From positions 2,604,001-2,668,000 of the forward strand of contig NZ_CP014546.1 of the NCBI RefSeq assembly GCF_001579805.1: DNA of 64,000 nucleotides. The letters are read 5' to 3'. The first letter of the stretch is position 1. Each line of letters opens with the position of its first letter. Origin of the DNA: Pseudomonas azotoformans (lineage in GTDB: Bacteria; Pseudomonadota; Gammaproteobacteria; Pseudomonadales; Pseudomonadaceae). A program made the translations under genes and the position numbers. Under the pieces are notes generated by a model. It saw only the letters and a list, made by a program, of their open reading frames with translations, ran no database searches and had not been told where the DNA came from. Of this stretch, positions 45,941 to 56,262 are shown piece by piece.

Positions 45941-47404
45941 TTAAGGCCGCTTACGCTCCACCGCCCGCAACAAATGCGTCGGCGGTGTCTCGCAGCTGAT
46001 CTTGCGCCCCAGCAACGCCTCGATCGACGGCAATTGGTAAGAGTCATCCTCACCCGCAAAGCTGATCGACACACCTGCAGCCCCCGCACGGCCCGTACGA
46101 CCAATCCGGTGCACATAATCATCCGGCACTTCCGGCAGGGTGAAGTTGATCACATGGCTGATGCCATCAATGTGAATCCCACGGCCTGCTACGTCAGTGG
46201 CCACCAGCACACGAATCTTGCCTTCGCGGAAGCCTTCCAACGTCTTGATACGCTTGTGCTGCGGCACATCGCCGGACAATTGCGCCGCGTTCACCCCATC
46301 ACGCACCAGGCGTTCTTCGATGCGGCGCACTTCGTCCTTGCGGTTGGCGAACACCATCACGCGCTCCCAACCGTTGTCGTTGACCAGGTTGTAGAGCAAC
46401 TTGTACTTGTCGGCACCGGCCACGGCATAGATGTGTTGCTCGACGTTTTCGCTGGCGACGTTTTCCGCTTCGATCTCGACGATGGACGGGTCGGTGGTCC
46501 ACTGCTTGGCGAGGTTCATCACGTCTTCGGTGAAGGTCGCGGAGAACAGCAGGGTCTGACGCTCGGATTTCGGCGGGGTCTGGCGAATGATCTGACGCAC
46601 TTGTGGGATGAAGCCCATGTCGAGCATGCGGTCGGCTTCGTCCAGCACCATCACTTCGACCATGTCCAGGTGCACGTCGCCGCGCTGGTTGAAGTCCAGC
46701 AGGCGGCCCGGTGTCGCCACCAGGATGTCGCAGTGACGGGCTTCAAGGTGCTTGAGCTGCTTGTCGAAGTCCATGCCACCGACGAACGTCATGACGTTGA
46801 GGCCGGTGTACTTGGTCAGGTCGGCGGCGTCCTTGGCGATCTGCACCACCAGCTCGCGGGTCGGGGCGATGATCAGTGCGCGCGGCTCACCCATGTAGCG
46901 CTCTTTCGGCGGCGGCGTCTGCAGCAACTGGGTGATGATCGAGATCAGGAACGCGGCGGTCTTGCCGGTGCCGGTCTGGGCACGGCCGATGGCGTCTTTA
47001 CCGGCCAGGGTGAAGCCCAACACCTGCGCCTGGATCGGCGTGCAGTACGGGAACCCCAGGTCCTGGATGGCGTGCATCAGTTCAGGCGCCAGTTTGAAAT
47101 CGTGGAAACGCGTCTTGCCTTCCTGGGGCTCGACGACAAACTCTTCGAGTTTCCATGGGATCACCGGCGGCTTTGGCGCACGTTCGCGACGTGGCTTTGG
47201 CGCCACTGGCGCGGCAGCAGGTTCAACTGGCTTTGCCTGTTCAGGCGGTGTCACCGCTGGCTTCTTGGGCTGGGCAGCCGGTGCGTTCCGCGCGGGTTGT
47301 TGGCCGTCATTGCGGCTACCGGCTGTCGGGGCAGGAGCACTGGAATCAGGCGCGAGCGGCTCAGCCTCGCTTTTGCCGAACATCTTCTTGAGTGCTTTGA
47401 GCAC
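45941..47404 (-). CDS. rhlB: ATP-dependent RNA helicase RhlB (DEAD-box)
   Basis: A DEAD-box helicase of 487 residues that unwinds RNA, in many bacteria as part of the RNA degradosome. After a low-complexity Ala/Pro/Lys-rich N-terminal extension (about 1-85) the helicase motifs occur in order: TPIQAQ (Q), AQTGTGKT (I), [10 protein letters not shown] (II), SATF (III) and [10 protein letters not shown] (VI). The overall sequence, including [19 protein letters not shown], fits RhlB rather than RhlE or SrmB. The long N-terminal extension is usual in Pseudomonas RhlB. Confidence 0.88.
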   Translation of the reverse strand: MLKALKKMFGKSEAEPLAPDSSAPAPTAGSRNDGQQPARNAPAAQPKKPAVTPPEQAKPVEPAAAPVAPKPRRERAPKPPVIPWKLEEFVVEPQEGKTRFHDFKLAPELMHAIQDLGFPYCTPIQAQVLGFTLAGKDAIGRAQTGTGKTAAFLISIITQLLQTPPPKERYMGEPRALIIAPTRELVVQIAKDAADLTKYTGLNVMTFVGGMDFDKQLKHLEARHCDILVATPGRLLDFNQRGDVHLDMVEVMVLDEADRMLDMGFIPQVRQIIRQTPPKSERQTLLFSATFTEDVMNLAKQWTTDPSIVEIEAENVASENVEQHIYAVAGADKYKLLYNLVNDNGWERVMVFANRKDEVRRIEERLVRDGVNAAQLSGDVPQHKRIKTLEGFREGKIRVLVATDVAGRGIHIDGISHVINFTLPEVPDDYVHRIGRTGRAGAAGVSISFAGEDDSYQLPSIEALLGRKISCETPPTHLLRAVERKRP

Positions 47405-47506
47405 GGTGATCTCATTAATTGGTTAAGGAATGTACGCCGGCCAGTGTAATGCAAGAATCGGGCGCGGCGTAGTGCGTCTGTCATACGGCTACATAAACCG
47501 TGGTTT

Positions 47507-48509
<1,003 letters not shown>

Positions 48510-49541
48510 ATGAAGGTATTGAAATCCACCCTGGCCATCGTGACTGCGGCGGCTGTACTGGGTGTCAGCGGTTTCGCCCAAGCTGGCGCCACCCTGGATG
48601 CCGTGCAGAAGAAAGGCTTTGTGCAATGTGGCGTGAGCGACGGCCTGCCGGGTTTCTCGGTGCCGGATGCCAGCGGCAAGATCCTCGGGATCGACGCTGA
48701 CGTGTGCCGCGCTGTAGCCGCTGCTGTTTTCGGTGACGCGACCAAGGTCAAATTCAGCCAGTTGAACGCCAAGGAGCGTTTCACCGCGCTTCAATCCGGC
48801 GAAGTCGACATTCTGTCCCGTAACACCACCATGACCAGCTCCCGCGACGCCGGCATGGGCCTGAAATTCCCAGGCTTCATCACTTACTACGACGGCATCG
48901 GCTTCCTGGTAAACAACAAGCTGGGCGTGAAAAGTGCCAAGGAGCTGGACGGTGCAACCATCTGCATCCAGGCCGGCACCACCACTGAGCTGAACGTTTC
49001 CGACTACTTCCGCGGCAACAACCTGAAATACACCCCGATCACCTTCGACACCTCCGACGAAAGCGCCAAGTCGCTGGAATCCGGGCGCTGCGACGTGCTG
49101 ACCTCCGACAAGTCCCAACTGTTCGCCCAGCGCAGCAAGCTGGCCGCGCCGAAGGACTACGTGGTTCTGCCGGAAACCATTTCCAAAGAGCCATTGGGCC
49201 CGGTCGTACGTAACGGCGACGACGAATGGCTGGCCATCGTGCGCTGGGTTGGCTACGCCATGCTCAACGCTGAAGAAGCCGGCATCACTTCGAAAAACGT
49301 TGAAGCTGAAGCCAAGTCCACCAAGAACCCGGACGTTGCGCGTCTGCTCGGTGCTGACGGCGAATACGGCAAAGACCTGAAAGTGAAGAAAGATTGGGTT
49401 GTGCAGATCGTCAAGCAAGTCGGTAACTACGGTGAAGTGTTCGAGCGCAACCTGGGCAAGAGCACCCCGCTGGAAATCGACCGTGGCCTGAACGCGCTGT
49501 GGAACAACGGCGGCATTCAATACGCACCCCCTGTGCGCTGA
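48510..49541 (+). CDS. aapJ: General L-amino-acid ABC transporter, substrate-binding protein AapJ
   Basis: The periplasmic binding protein of a broad-range L-amino-acid importer. The 343-residue product has a signal peptide cut after AQA, then GATLDAVQKKGFVQCGVSDG, the conserved start of mature AapJ. Further family segments are GIDADVCRAVAAAVFGDATK and LSRNTTMTSSRDAGMGLKF. GGAGG is at a good distance before the ATG. First gene of aapJQMP. Confidence 0.93.
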   Translation: MKVLKSTLAIVTAAAVLGVSGFAQAGATLDAVQKKGFVQCGVSDGLPGFSVPDASGKILGIDADVCRAVAAAVFGDATKVKFSQLNAKERFTALQSGEVDILSRNTTMTSSRDAGMGLKFPGFITYYDGIGFLVNNKLGVKSAKELDGATICIQAGTTTELNVSDYFRGNNLKYTPITFDTSDESAKSLESGRCDVLTSDKSQLFAQRSKLAAPKDYVVLPETISKEPLGPVVRNGDDEWLAIVRWVGYAMLNAEEAGITSKNVEAEAKSTKNPDVARLLGADGEYGKDLKVKKDWVVQIVKQVGNYGEVFERNLGKSTPLEIDRGLNALWNNGGIQYAPPVR

Positions 49542-49613
49542 TCGCTGATGGTTCTGTCACCCGGTGGGCCAACCGCCGGGTGATGTTCTGTTCCATTATT
49601 TTCGGGGCATTTC

Positions 49614-50795
49614 ATGCAAAAACAAATCGGCGCACCCAAGCAGAAGCTAAGCTTCAGCGACCCTAAAGTGCGTGCGTGGCTCTTCCAGATCATCACGATT
49701 GTGGCGGTGGTCTCGCTGGGCTGGTACCTCTTCAACAACACCCAGACCAACCTTCAACACCGGGGCATTACCTCGGGTTTCGACTTTCTTGAACGCAGTG
49801 CCGGCTTCGGCATCGCGCAGCATTTGATCGACTACACCGAATCGGACAGCTATGCCCGAGTCTTTGTGATCGGTTTGCTCAACACTTTGCTGGTGACCTT
49901 CATCGGCGTGATCCTGGCGACCCTGCTCGGTTTTGTTATCGGCGTGGCGCGGCTGTCGCCGAACTGGATGATCAACAAGCTGGCGACCGTGTATGTGGAA
50001 GTGTTCCGCAACATTCCGCCGCTGCTGCAAATCCTGTTCTGGTATTTCGCGGTGTTCCTGACCATGCCGGGGCCGCGTAACAGTCATAACTTCGGCGATA
50101 CCTTCTTTGTCAGCAGCCGTGGCCTGAACATGCCGGCAGCGATTGCCGCCGATGGGTTCTGGCCGTTTGTGGTCAGCATTTTGGTTGCCATCGTGGCAAT
50201 CGTGCTGATGGCGCGTTGGGCCAACAAGCGTTTTGAAGCGACTGGCGTTCCGTTCCATAAATTCTGGGCGGGCTTGGCGCTGATCATCGTGATCCCTGCG
50301 TTGTGCACCTTGATCTTCGGTGCGCCGCTGCACTGGGAAATGCCCGAGCTCAAGGGTTTCAACTTTGTCGGCGGCTGGGTCCTGATCCCTGAACTGCTGG
50401 CGCTGACCCTGGCGTTGACCGTCTACACCGCCGCGTTTATCGCCGAGATCGTGCGGTCGGGCATCAAGTCCGTCAGCCACGGCCAGACCGAAGCCGCGCG
50501 CTCCCTGGGCCTGCGCCCTGGGCCGACGTTGCGCAAGGTCATCATCCCGCAGGCCCTGCGGGTGATCATTCCGCCGCTGACCAGCCAATACCTCAACCTG
50601 GCGAAAAACTCGTCCCTGGCGGCCGGTATTGGTTACCCGGAAATGGTTTCGCTGTTTGCCGGCACGGTGCTCAACCAGACCGGCCAGGCCATCGAAGTCA
50701 TTGCCATCACCATGAGCGTGTACCTGGCGATCAGCATCAGCATTTCCCTGCTGATGAACTGGTACAACAAGCGCATTGCGCTGATCGAGCGGTGA
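49614..50795 (+). CDS. aapQ: L-amino-acid ABC transporter permease AapQ
   Basis: One of two inner-membrane permeases of the Aap importer. The 393-residue protein has about eight membrane segments and the EAA loop that contacts the ATPase (TEAARSLGLRPGPTLRKVII). The N-terminal RGITSGFDFLERSAGFGI segment is typical for the HisM/GlnP-like permeases of this type. It lies 72 bp after aapJ and 10 bp before aapM. Confidence 0.93.
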   Translation: MQKQIGAPKQKLSFSDPKVRAWLFQIITIVAVVSLGWYLFNNTQTNLQHRGITSGFDFLERSAGFGIAQHLIDYTESDSYARVFVIGLLNTLLVTFIGVILATLLGFVIGVARLSPNWMINKLATVYVEVFRNIPPLLQILFWYFAVFLTMPGPRNSHNFGDTFFVSSRGLNMPAAIAADGFWPFVVSILVAIVAIVLMARWANKRFEATGVPFHKFWAGLALIIVIPALCTLIFGAPLHWEMPELKGFNFVGGWVLIPELLALTLALTVYTAAFIAEIVRSGIKSVSHGQTEAARSLGLRPGPTLRKVIIPQALRVIIPPLTSQYLNLAKNSSLAAGIGYPEMVSLFAGTVLNQTGQAIEVIAITMSVYLAISISISLLMNWYNKRIALIER

Positions 50796-50805
50796 GGAAA
50801 CGCCC

Positions 50806-51903
50806 ATGAGTTCACATACTTTCAAACCGGATATGCCGCCGCCGAACAAAGTGTTCGGGCCGATGGCCTGGATGCGCGCCAACCTGTTCTCCAGCTGGCT
50901 CAACACGCTGCTGACGCTGTTGGCGTTCTACCTGATCTACCTGGTGGTACCGCCGATCCTGAGCTGGGCGATCATCGACGCCAACTGGGTCGGTACGACA
51001 CGCGCTGATTGCACCAAGGAAGGCGCCTGCTGGGTGTTCATCCAACAGCGCTTCGGGCAGTTCATGTACGGCTACTACCCCGGCGACCTGCGCTGGCGCG
51101 TGGACCTCACCGTGTGGCTGGCCATCGTTGGCGTGGCGCCGTTGTTCATCTCGCGCTTCCAGCGCAAGGCGGTCTACGGGCTGAGCTTTTTGGTGCTGTA
51201 CCCGATCATCGCGTTCTTCCTGCTGCACGGCGGTGCGTTTGGCCTGACCAACGTGGCGACCAGCCAATGGGGCGGCCTGATGCTGACCCTGGTGATCGCC
51301 ACCGTCGGCATCGCCGGCGCCTTGCCGCTCGGCATCATGCTCGCGCTCGGGCGGCGTTCGAATATGCCAGCGATTCGAGTGGTCTGTGTGACCTTCATCG
51401 AGTTCTGGCGCGGCGTGCCGTTGATCACCGTGCTGTTCATGTCCTCGGTGATGCTGCCGTTGTTCCTGCCCGAAGGCATGGGTATCGACAAGCTGCTGCG
51501 GGCGTTGATCGGCGTGATCCTGTTCCAGTCGGCCTATGTGGCCGAAGTGGTGCGCGGTGGCTTGCAGGCGATTCCCAAAGGTCAGTACGAAGCCGCTGCT
51601 GCGATGGGCCTGGGTTACTGGCGTTCGATGGGCCTGGTGATTCTGCCGCAGGCCCTGAAGATGGTGATTCCGGGCATCGTCAACACGTTCATTGCGCTGT
51701 TCAAGGACACGAGCCTTGTGATCATCATCGGCCTGTTCGACCTGCTCAACAGCGTCAAGCAAGCCGCCGCCGACCCTAAATGGTTGGGCATGGCCACCGA
51801 AGGCTACGTGTTCGCCGCCCTGGTGTTCTGGATTTTCTGTTTTGGTATGTCGCGCTATTCCATTCATTTGGAACACAAGCTCGACACAGGCCACAAGCGT
51901 TAG
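50806..51903 (+). CDS. aapM: L-amino-acid ABC transporter permease AapM
   Basis: The second permease of the importer, 365 residues, with several membrane helices and the EAA loop YEAAAAMGLGYWRSMGLVIL. It pairs with AapQ to form the transmembrane channel. GAGG before the ATG is a good ribosome-binding site, and aapP starts 11 bp after its stop. Confidence 0.93.
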   Translation: MSSHTFKPDMPPPNKVFGPMAWMRANLFSSWLNTLLTLLAFYLIYLVVPPILSWAIIDANWVGTTRADCTKEGACWVFIQQRFGQFMYGYYPGDLRWRVDLTVWLAIVGVAPLFISRFQRKAVYGLSFLVLYPIIAFFLLHGGAFGLTNVATSQWGGLMLTLVIATVGIAGALPLGIMLALGRRSNMPAIRVVCVTFIEFWRGVPLITVLFMSSVMLPLFLPEGMGIDKLLRALIGVILFQSAYVAEVVRGGLQAIPKGQYEAAAAMGLGYWRSMGLVILPQALKMVIPGIVNTFIALFKDTSLVIIIGLFDLLNSVKQAAADPKWLGMATEGYVFAALVFWIFCFGMSRYSIHLEHKLDTGHKR

Positions 51904-51914
51904 GAGTTGATGTT

Positions 51915-52680
51915 ATGAGCGAAGCGATCAAACAGCCTGTGAGCCCTGAAGGCATTATCCAGATGCAGGGCGTCAACAAGTGGTACGGCCAGTTTCACGT
52001 GTTGAAAGACATCAACCTCAACGTCAAGCAGGGCGAGCGTATCGTGCTGTGCGGCCCCTCGGGTTCGGGCAAGTCCACCACCATCCGCTGCCTCAACCGC
52101 TTGGAAGAACACCAGCAGGGCCGCATCGTGGTGGATGGCGTGGAGCTGACCAACGATCTCAAGCAAATCGAAGCGATCCGCCGTGAAGTCGGCATGGTGT
52201 TCCAGCACTTCAACCTGTTCCCGCACCTGACCATCCTGCAGAACTGCACGCTGGCGCCGATGTGGGTGCGCAAGATGCCCAAGCGCAAGGCCGAGGAAAT
52301 CGCCATGCACTACCTGGAGCGCGTGCGTATTCCGGAGCAGGCCCACAAGTTTCCGGGGCAACTGTCCGGTGGGCAGCAACAGCGTGTGGCGATTGCCCGG
52401 GCGCTGTGCATGAAGCCGAAAATCATGCTGTTCGACGAGCCGACCTCGGCACTCGACCCGGAGATGGTGAAGGAAGTACTCGACACCATGATCGGGCCTG
52501 GCCGAAGACGGCATGACCATGCTCTGCGTGACCCACGAAATGGGCTTTGCGCGCACCGTGGCCAACCGCGTGATCTTCATGGACAAGGGCGAGATCGTCG
52601 AACAGGCGGCGCCGAACGACTTCTTCGACAATCCGCAGAATGACCGGACCAAGCTGTTCTTGAGCCAGATTCTGCATTGA
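51915..52680 (+). pseudogene. aapP: L-amino-acid ABC transporter ATPase AapP, disrupted by a +1 frameshift
   Basis: The ATPase that powers the Aap importer. Walker A (GPSGSGKST), the signature LSGGQQQR and Walker B (IMLFDEP) are intact in the first 193 codons. At 52494-52496 the sequence reads GGG where GG is expected; after that the frame continues as nonsense to a stop at 52643. Removing one G restores the normal end: TMLCVTHEMGFARTV with the switch His, to ILH and the stop at 52680, giving the expected 254 residues. As written, the H-loop is lost and the importer should be inactive unless another ATPase substitutes. A sequencing error is a serious alternative. Confidence 0.85.
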
Positions 52681-52698
52681 TCGATATGTGAATAAATG

Positions 52699-52728
52699 AA
52701 CCCGGCCTGGCGCCGGGTTTATTTTTTT
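52699..52728 (+). terminator. Intrinsic terminator of the aap operon
   Basis: AACCCGGC / GCCGGGTT stem with a 5-base loop followed by TATTTTTTT, directly after the intact aapP reading frame would end. Confidence 0.88.
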
Positions 52729-52731
52729 GGG

Positions 52732-53226
52732 CTAGGACGCTTTGAGTGTTTCGGCCTTATCGTGCTTGGTGTAGGTGAAGGCGCCGCGCATGTCTGCGCC
52801 CTCGGCCAGGGCTTTTGCGTCAGCCAGCAAGTGCGGGTGACGATCCAGCAAACGCATCAGTACCACTAGGGTTTTGGGGGCAAGCAGTTCGCCGCGCTCG
52901 TAACGTGAGAAGGCGTTGTGGCCGCCACCGGAGAGCAGTTCCACGGCCTCTTTTTGCGTAAGGTGCAGTTTGCGGCGGATGCGTTTTATCTCGGCGCCGA
53001 TCATTTTTCGGGCGACGACGACGAGTTCATCGCCTGCTTCTCCAAAACGGTCGGCGCTATCTGTATCCGGATCCCAAAAGCCGTCTCCACATACATGACA
53101 TTCCCAGCCGGAAAGATTATCCACCCGACGCTCCATGCCTTTGACACTGATGGTTTCACTGCGGCCCTCGAAGTAGTGCAGTGCGTCGGGTGCGCCGCAG
53201 ATATAGCAAAGCTCTGGTTCTTTCAT
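52732..53226 (-). CDS. mqsA: Antitoxin MqsA (zinc finger plus HTH)
   Basis: Antitoxin and autorepressor of the MqsRA system. The N-terminal domain has two Cys pairs for zinc (CYICGAP at 7-10 and CHVCGDG at about 43-46), and the C-terminal XRE-type helix-turn-helix contains LTQKEAVELLSGGGHNAFSR, typical of MqsA. At 164 residues it is longer than E. coli MqsA (131), mostly through extra C-terminal residues. It overlaps mqsR by 4 bp. The gene order toxin-antitoxin is as in E. coli. Confidence 0.9.
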   Translation of the reverse strand: MKEPELCYICGAPDALHYFEGRSETISVKGMERRVDNLSGWECHVCGDGFWDPDTDSADRFGEAGDELVVVARKMIGAEIKRIRRKLHLTQKEAVELLSGGGHNAFSRYERGELLAPKTLVVLMRLLDRHPHLLADAKALAEGADMRGAFTYTKHDKAETLKAS

Positions 53227-53534
53227 TGGCTTTTCTCCTTGAAGGAGATCACCGGTGGCCTTCCGTCTGCGCGGTAAGTCACCTTGATGTAAATCTCCCT
53301 GCCTTTCGAGTGGGTGTGGTACACGTCCTGCCAGACTCGATGGTCCCCATAAGTGGTCATCGATTTGTACAGCATCCAGTTTTGTAATTCATAAATGACG
53401 TCTTGCATTTGCTCGATGCTGAAGCGCAGCTCCCAACCGCACTTTTGTGCTGACTGTGTGAAGGCGCTTCTCCCCAGCCGTCTCACATCCGCCTTTATCA
53501 CCGCCAAATCGTAATGAGGTGTGTACTTTTCCAT
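53223..53534 (-). CDS. mqsR: Toxin MqsR (GCU-specific mRNA interferase)
   Basis: A RelE-fold endoribonuclease of 103 residues that cuts mRNA, usually at GCU. The family segment LYKSMTTYGDHRVWQDVYHT, with catalytic-site residues, and the end VISFKEK match MqsR well. The ATG at 53534 (MEKYTPHYDL) is the normal N-terminus; a longer frame to 53564 runs into the operator. First gene of the mqsRA operon. Confidence 0.9.
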   Translation of the reverse strand: MEKYTPHYDLAVIKADVRRLGRSAFTQSAQKCGWELRFSIEQMQDVIYELQNWMLYKSMTTYGDHRVWQDVYHTHSKGREIYIKVTYRADGRPPVISFKEKSQ

Positions 53535-53552
53535 AAGACACCTGAGTCCAAT

Positions 53553-53573
53553 AATTACCCTCATAGGGTAATT
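53553..53573. promoter_or_regulatory. MqsA operator palindrome
   Basis: A perfect 9-bp inverted repeat, AATTACCCT-CAT-AGGGTAATT, 19 bp upstream of mqsR. MqsA of E. coli binds a similar AACCT-N-AGGTT dyad at its own promoter, so autoregulation through this site is expected. Confidence 0.72.
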
Positions 53574-53710
53574 TTACCAATCGAAAATACTGCTCCTTTT
53601 CCTGCCTAAAAAACCTAGTGCGTTGCTCTTGTAGGCACGTCCGAATAGGCTGTAGGACTTTTCAACCAGTGATCAGGGCAAACGCCCATCCCTCTGCCGG
53701 CAGTTGATCA

Positions 53711-54964
53711 ATGACCTCTGAAACCAAACTTGAAGAACTGTTGATCGACGCAGAAGCCGACGACGAGGTGATCCAGCACACCCCACCGGTGGTGAGCCGC
53801 CCGTGGTTGTTGATCATGGGACTGGTCCTGGTGGCGATGAACCTGCGCCCGGCGCTGTCGAGCCTGTCGCCGTTGCTCAACGAGGTGTCGGCCAGTTTGG
53901 GACTGTCGGCGGCCAAGGCCGGTTTGCTGACCACCTTGCCGGTGCTGTGCCTGGGGCTGTTCGCGCCGCTGGCGCCGATCCTGGCGCGGCGTTTTGGGGC
54001 CGAACGGGTGGTGCTGGGAATTCTGTTGACGCTGGCCGCAGGTATCATCCTGCGCAGCTCATTCGGTGAAGTCGGGCTGTTTGTCGGCAGCCTGATCGCA
54101 GGTGCCAGCATTGGCATCATCGGCGTGCTGTTGCCCGGTATCGTCAAGCGTGACTTCGCCAAGCAAGCCGGCACCATGACTGGCGTCTACACCATGGCGC
54201 TGTGCCTGGGCGCAGCGCTGGCGGCGGGCGCGACGGTGCCGCTGAGTCATTATTTCGGTGGCAGCTGGAACCTGGGCCTGGGCTTCTGGATCGTGCCCGC
54301 GCTGGTGGCGGCAGTGTTCTGGTTGCCCCAGGTCGGGCAAAAACACGGCGCCCATCAGGTGGCCTATCGGGTCAAGGGCTTGCTGCGCGATCCATTGGCC
54401 TGGCAAGTCACCTTGTACATGGGCCTGCAATCCTCCCTGGCCTACATCGTGTTCGGCTGGGTGCCGTCGATCCTGATCAGCCGTGGCCTGAGTGCCACCG
54501 AAGCCGGTTTGCTGCTGTCCGGTTCGATCATCGTGCAATTGCTCAGCGCCCTGACCGCGCCATGGCTGGCCACGCGTGGCAAGGACCAGCGACTGGCCAT
54601 CGTAGTAGTGATGTTGCTCACCCTTGGCGGGCTCTTCGGCTGCCTGTTTGCGCCGCTTGAAGGCTTGTGGGGCTGGGCGATCCTGCTGGGATTGGGCCAG
54701 GGCGGTACGTTCAGCCTGGCGCTGACCCTGATCGTGCTGCGCTCGCGCGACGCCCACGTGGCCGCCAACCTGTCGGGCATGGCCCAGGGCATCGGCTACA
54801 CGCTTGCCTCCATGGGCCCGTTGGCGGTGGGGGTGTTGCATGACTGGACCGGTGGCTGGGGCGCCACCGGCTGGGTGTTCGGCGTGATCGGCCTGGGCGC
54901 GATCATCGCCGGGTTGGGGGCTGGTCGTGCCCTTTACGTCGGGGTGACCAGCGAGAAGGTTTAG
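53711..54964 (+). CDS. MFS transporter of the CynX/NimT family
   Basis: A 12-helix inner-membrane transporter of 417 residues. After a hydrophilic N-terminus (1-32) the first helix region reads LLIMGLVLVAMNLRPALSSL, the signature of the CynX/NimT (cyanate/nitroimidazole) branch, followed by PVLCLGLFAPLAPILARRFG. The substrate is unknown; cyanate genes are not present nearby. Its stop overlaps the convergent DUF1120 gene by 4 bp. Confidence 0.87.
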   Translation: MTSETKLEELLIDAEADDEVIQHTPPVVSRPWLLIMGLVLVAMNLRPALSSLSPLLNEVSASLGLSAAKAGLLTTLPVLCLGLFAPLAPILARRFGAERVVLGILLTLAAGIILRSSFGEVGLFVGSLIAGASIGIIGVLLPGIVKRDFAKQAGTMTGVYTMALCLGAALAAGATVPLSHYFGGSWNLGLGFWIVPALVAAVFWLPQVGQKHGAHQVAYRVKGLLRDPLAWQVTLYMGLQSSLAYIVFGWVPSILISRGLSATEAGLLLSGSIIVQLLSALTAPWLATRGKDQRLAIVVVMLLTLGGLFGCLFAPLEGLWGWAILLGLGQGGTFSLALTLIVLRSRDAHVAANLSGMAQGIGYTLASMGPLAVGVLHDWTGGWGATGWVFGVIGLGAIIAGLGAGRALYVGVTSEKV

Positions 54965-55584
54965 AGGTAACGCACGGTCAGGGTGATCGAGCCGTCGATG
55001 GGCACTTCTTCGGTCAGTGTCAGGGTACTGGCGGGGGCGATGACCGGAGTCAGCATCATCTGGGCTTCGAACGATTGCACCGGGATTGGCGTGTAAGCCG
55101 CGCTGTTGGCGACTGAAGTGATGCTATTGGGGCTTATGGAGCGGTGTCGTTCCCAGGTCGAACCGCCATCCATCGAGTCGGTCGCCCTGGCCGCCACGCC
55201 ATCGGCGAACACCTTCTCCAGAAATGCAGAAACGGAACCGAGTTTTTCACTGCCGTTGATCAGCCCCAGGCCAAAGTAGGACGGCTCACCCATGGCCTCC
55301 GAACCCGCCCGGTTGTCCTTTGGCTCAATGGCCATCAGGGTCGGGGCCTCGCAGGTCACGGTCAGTTGCGTGACATAATCGCCTAGCGATGTGTAGTCGT
55401 TGAGCTTGAGATCCTTGGCGGAAATCTTGCCGACATCGTACTGCCCGCCATTGCCCAGGCTGGGCGAGCACGCGCTCGGGGTGATCAGTCCGCGCACGCT
55501 CATGTCAATGCTGGAGGCGGCAAAACTGTTGCTGACGCCAACCAGCAGCAGCGTAGCGATCAGGGTATTCAGGGACTTGCTCAA
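54961..55584 (-). CDS. DUF1120 pilin-like protein 1 (207 aa)
   Basis: A secreted fimbrial-type subunit. After a signal peptide (about 1-22, cut at FAA) it shows the DUF1120 pattern SVRGLITPSACSP and GKISAKDL, a second cysteine in TCEAPTL (likely disulfide with SAC), DNRAG, GLGLINGSEKLG, and the C-terminus VPIDGSITLTVRYL. The penultimate Tyr and alternating hydrophobic end match the beta-zipper that chaperones bind in pilins. It is the last gene of the minus-strand fimbrial locus. Confidence 0.85.
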   Translation of the reverse strand: MSKSLNTLIATLLLVGVSNSFAASSIDMSVRGLITPSACSPSLGNGGQYDVGKISAKDLKLNDYTSLGDYVTQLTVTCEAPTLMAIEPKDNRAGSEAMGEPSYFGLGLINGSEKLGSVSAFLEKVFADGVAARATDSMDGGSTWERHRSISPNSITSVANSAAYTPIPVQSFEAQMMLTPVIAPASTLTLTEEVPIDGSITLTVRYL

Positions 55585-55614
55585 GGTGTTGCTCCTATAC
55601 AGGGGGGAAGGGGG

Positions 55615-56235
55615 TTACAGGTACGAAATCGTAAGGGTCACGGAGCCGTCGATGGGCACTTCATTGGTCAGGGTCAGGTTGCTGGCCGGGGCGATGACGG
55701 TGCCGACCTGCAGGCCAGTGACCAGTCGTTGCACCGGCAAGGGCGCCAGCGTGGTCATGTCTGCAACAGACGTCAGGCCGTCATCCATGAAGGCACTCTC
55801 GCGCTGCCAGGTCGTGCCGCCGTCCTGCGAACCAATGGCTCTGACGGAGACTCCGTCCCCGGTGGGGCCGGACATGGAGATCGTGAGATAGCCAAGTTTT
55901 TCACTGCCATTGATCAGTCCGAGGCCGAAGTTATAGAAGTCGAGACTGGACTCCGTGCCTTCCCGGTTGTCCTGGGCGGCGATGGCGAACAACGTCGCGG
56001 CTTCGCAGGTCACCGTCATCTCCAGGGTTTGGCCGGGCAGGTAAGTGGGTAGGTCAAGGCGTAGGTCCTTGGCCGACACCTTGCCCAATTCAATGACACC
56101 GGCGTTGGGCAGGCCAGGGGTGCAGGCACTCGGTGTAATCGCCCCCCTGACGCTCAGGTCGATACTGGACGCAGCGAAGGCAGGGCCGACGCTCGCCAGC
56201 AGCGCGGCGATCAGGAGGTTGCGGGGGGTACTCAT
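55615..56235 (-). CDS. DUF1120 pilin-like protein 2 (206 aa)
   Basis: Closest in layout to its downstream neighbour. Signal peptide to FAA, then SVRGAITPSACTPGLPNAG, GKVSAKDL, a cysteine in VTCEAATLF, DNREG, GLGLINGSEKLG and the chaperone-type C-terminus VPIDGSVTLTISYL. Paralogous to the other DUF1120 genes here but clearly diverged in the middle, which suggests distinct subunits rather than recent copies. Confidence 0.85.
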   Translation of the reverse strand: MSTPRNLLIAALLASVGPAFAASSIDLSVRGAITPSACTPGLPNAGVIELGKVSAKDLRLDLPTYLPGQTLEMTVTCEAATLFAIAAQDNREGTESSLDFYNFGLGLINGSEKLGYLTISMSGPTGDGVSVRAIGSQDGGTTWQRESAFMDDGLTSVADMTTLAPLPVQRLVTGLQVGTVIAPASNLTLTNEVPIDGSVTLTISYL

Positions 56236-56262
56236 GGTGGTGCTCCTACTCAGGGGTTAGGG

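Noticed and set aside
52494..52643. Programmed frameshift in aapP
   Set aside because: There is no known recoding in this family, no stimulatory structure is seen, and the site is a plain GGG; mutation or sequencing error is simpler.
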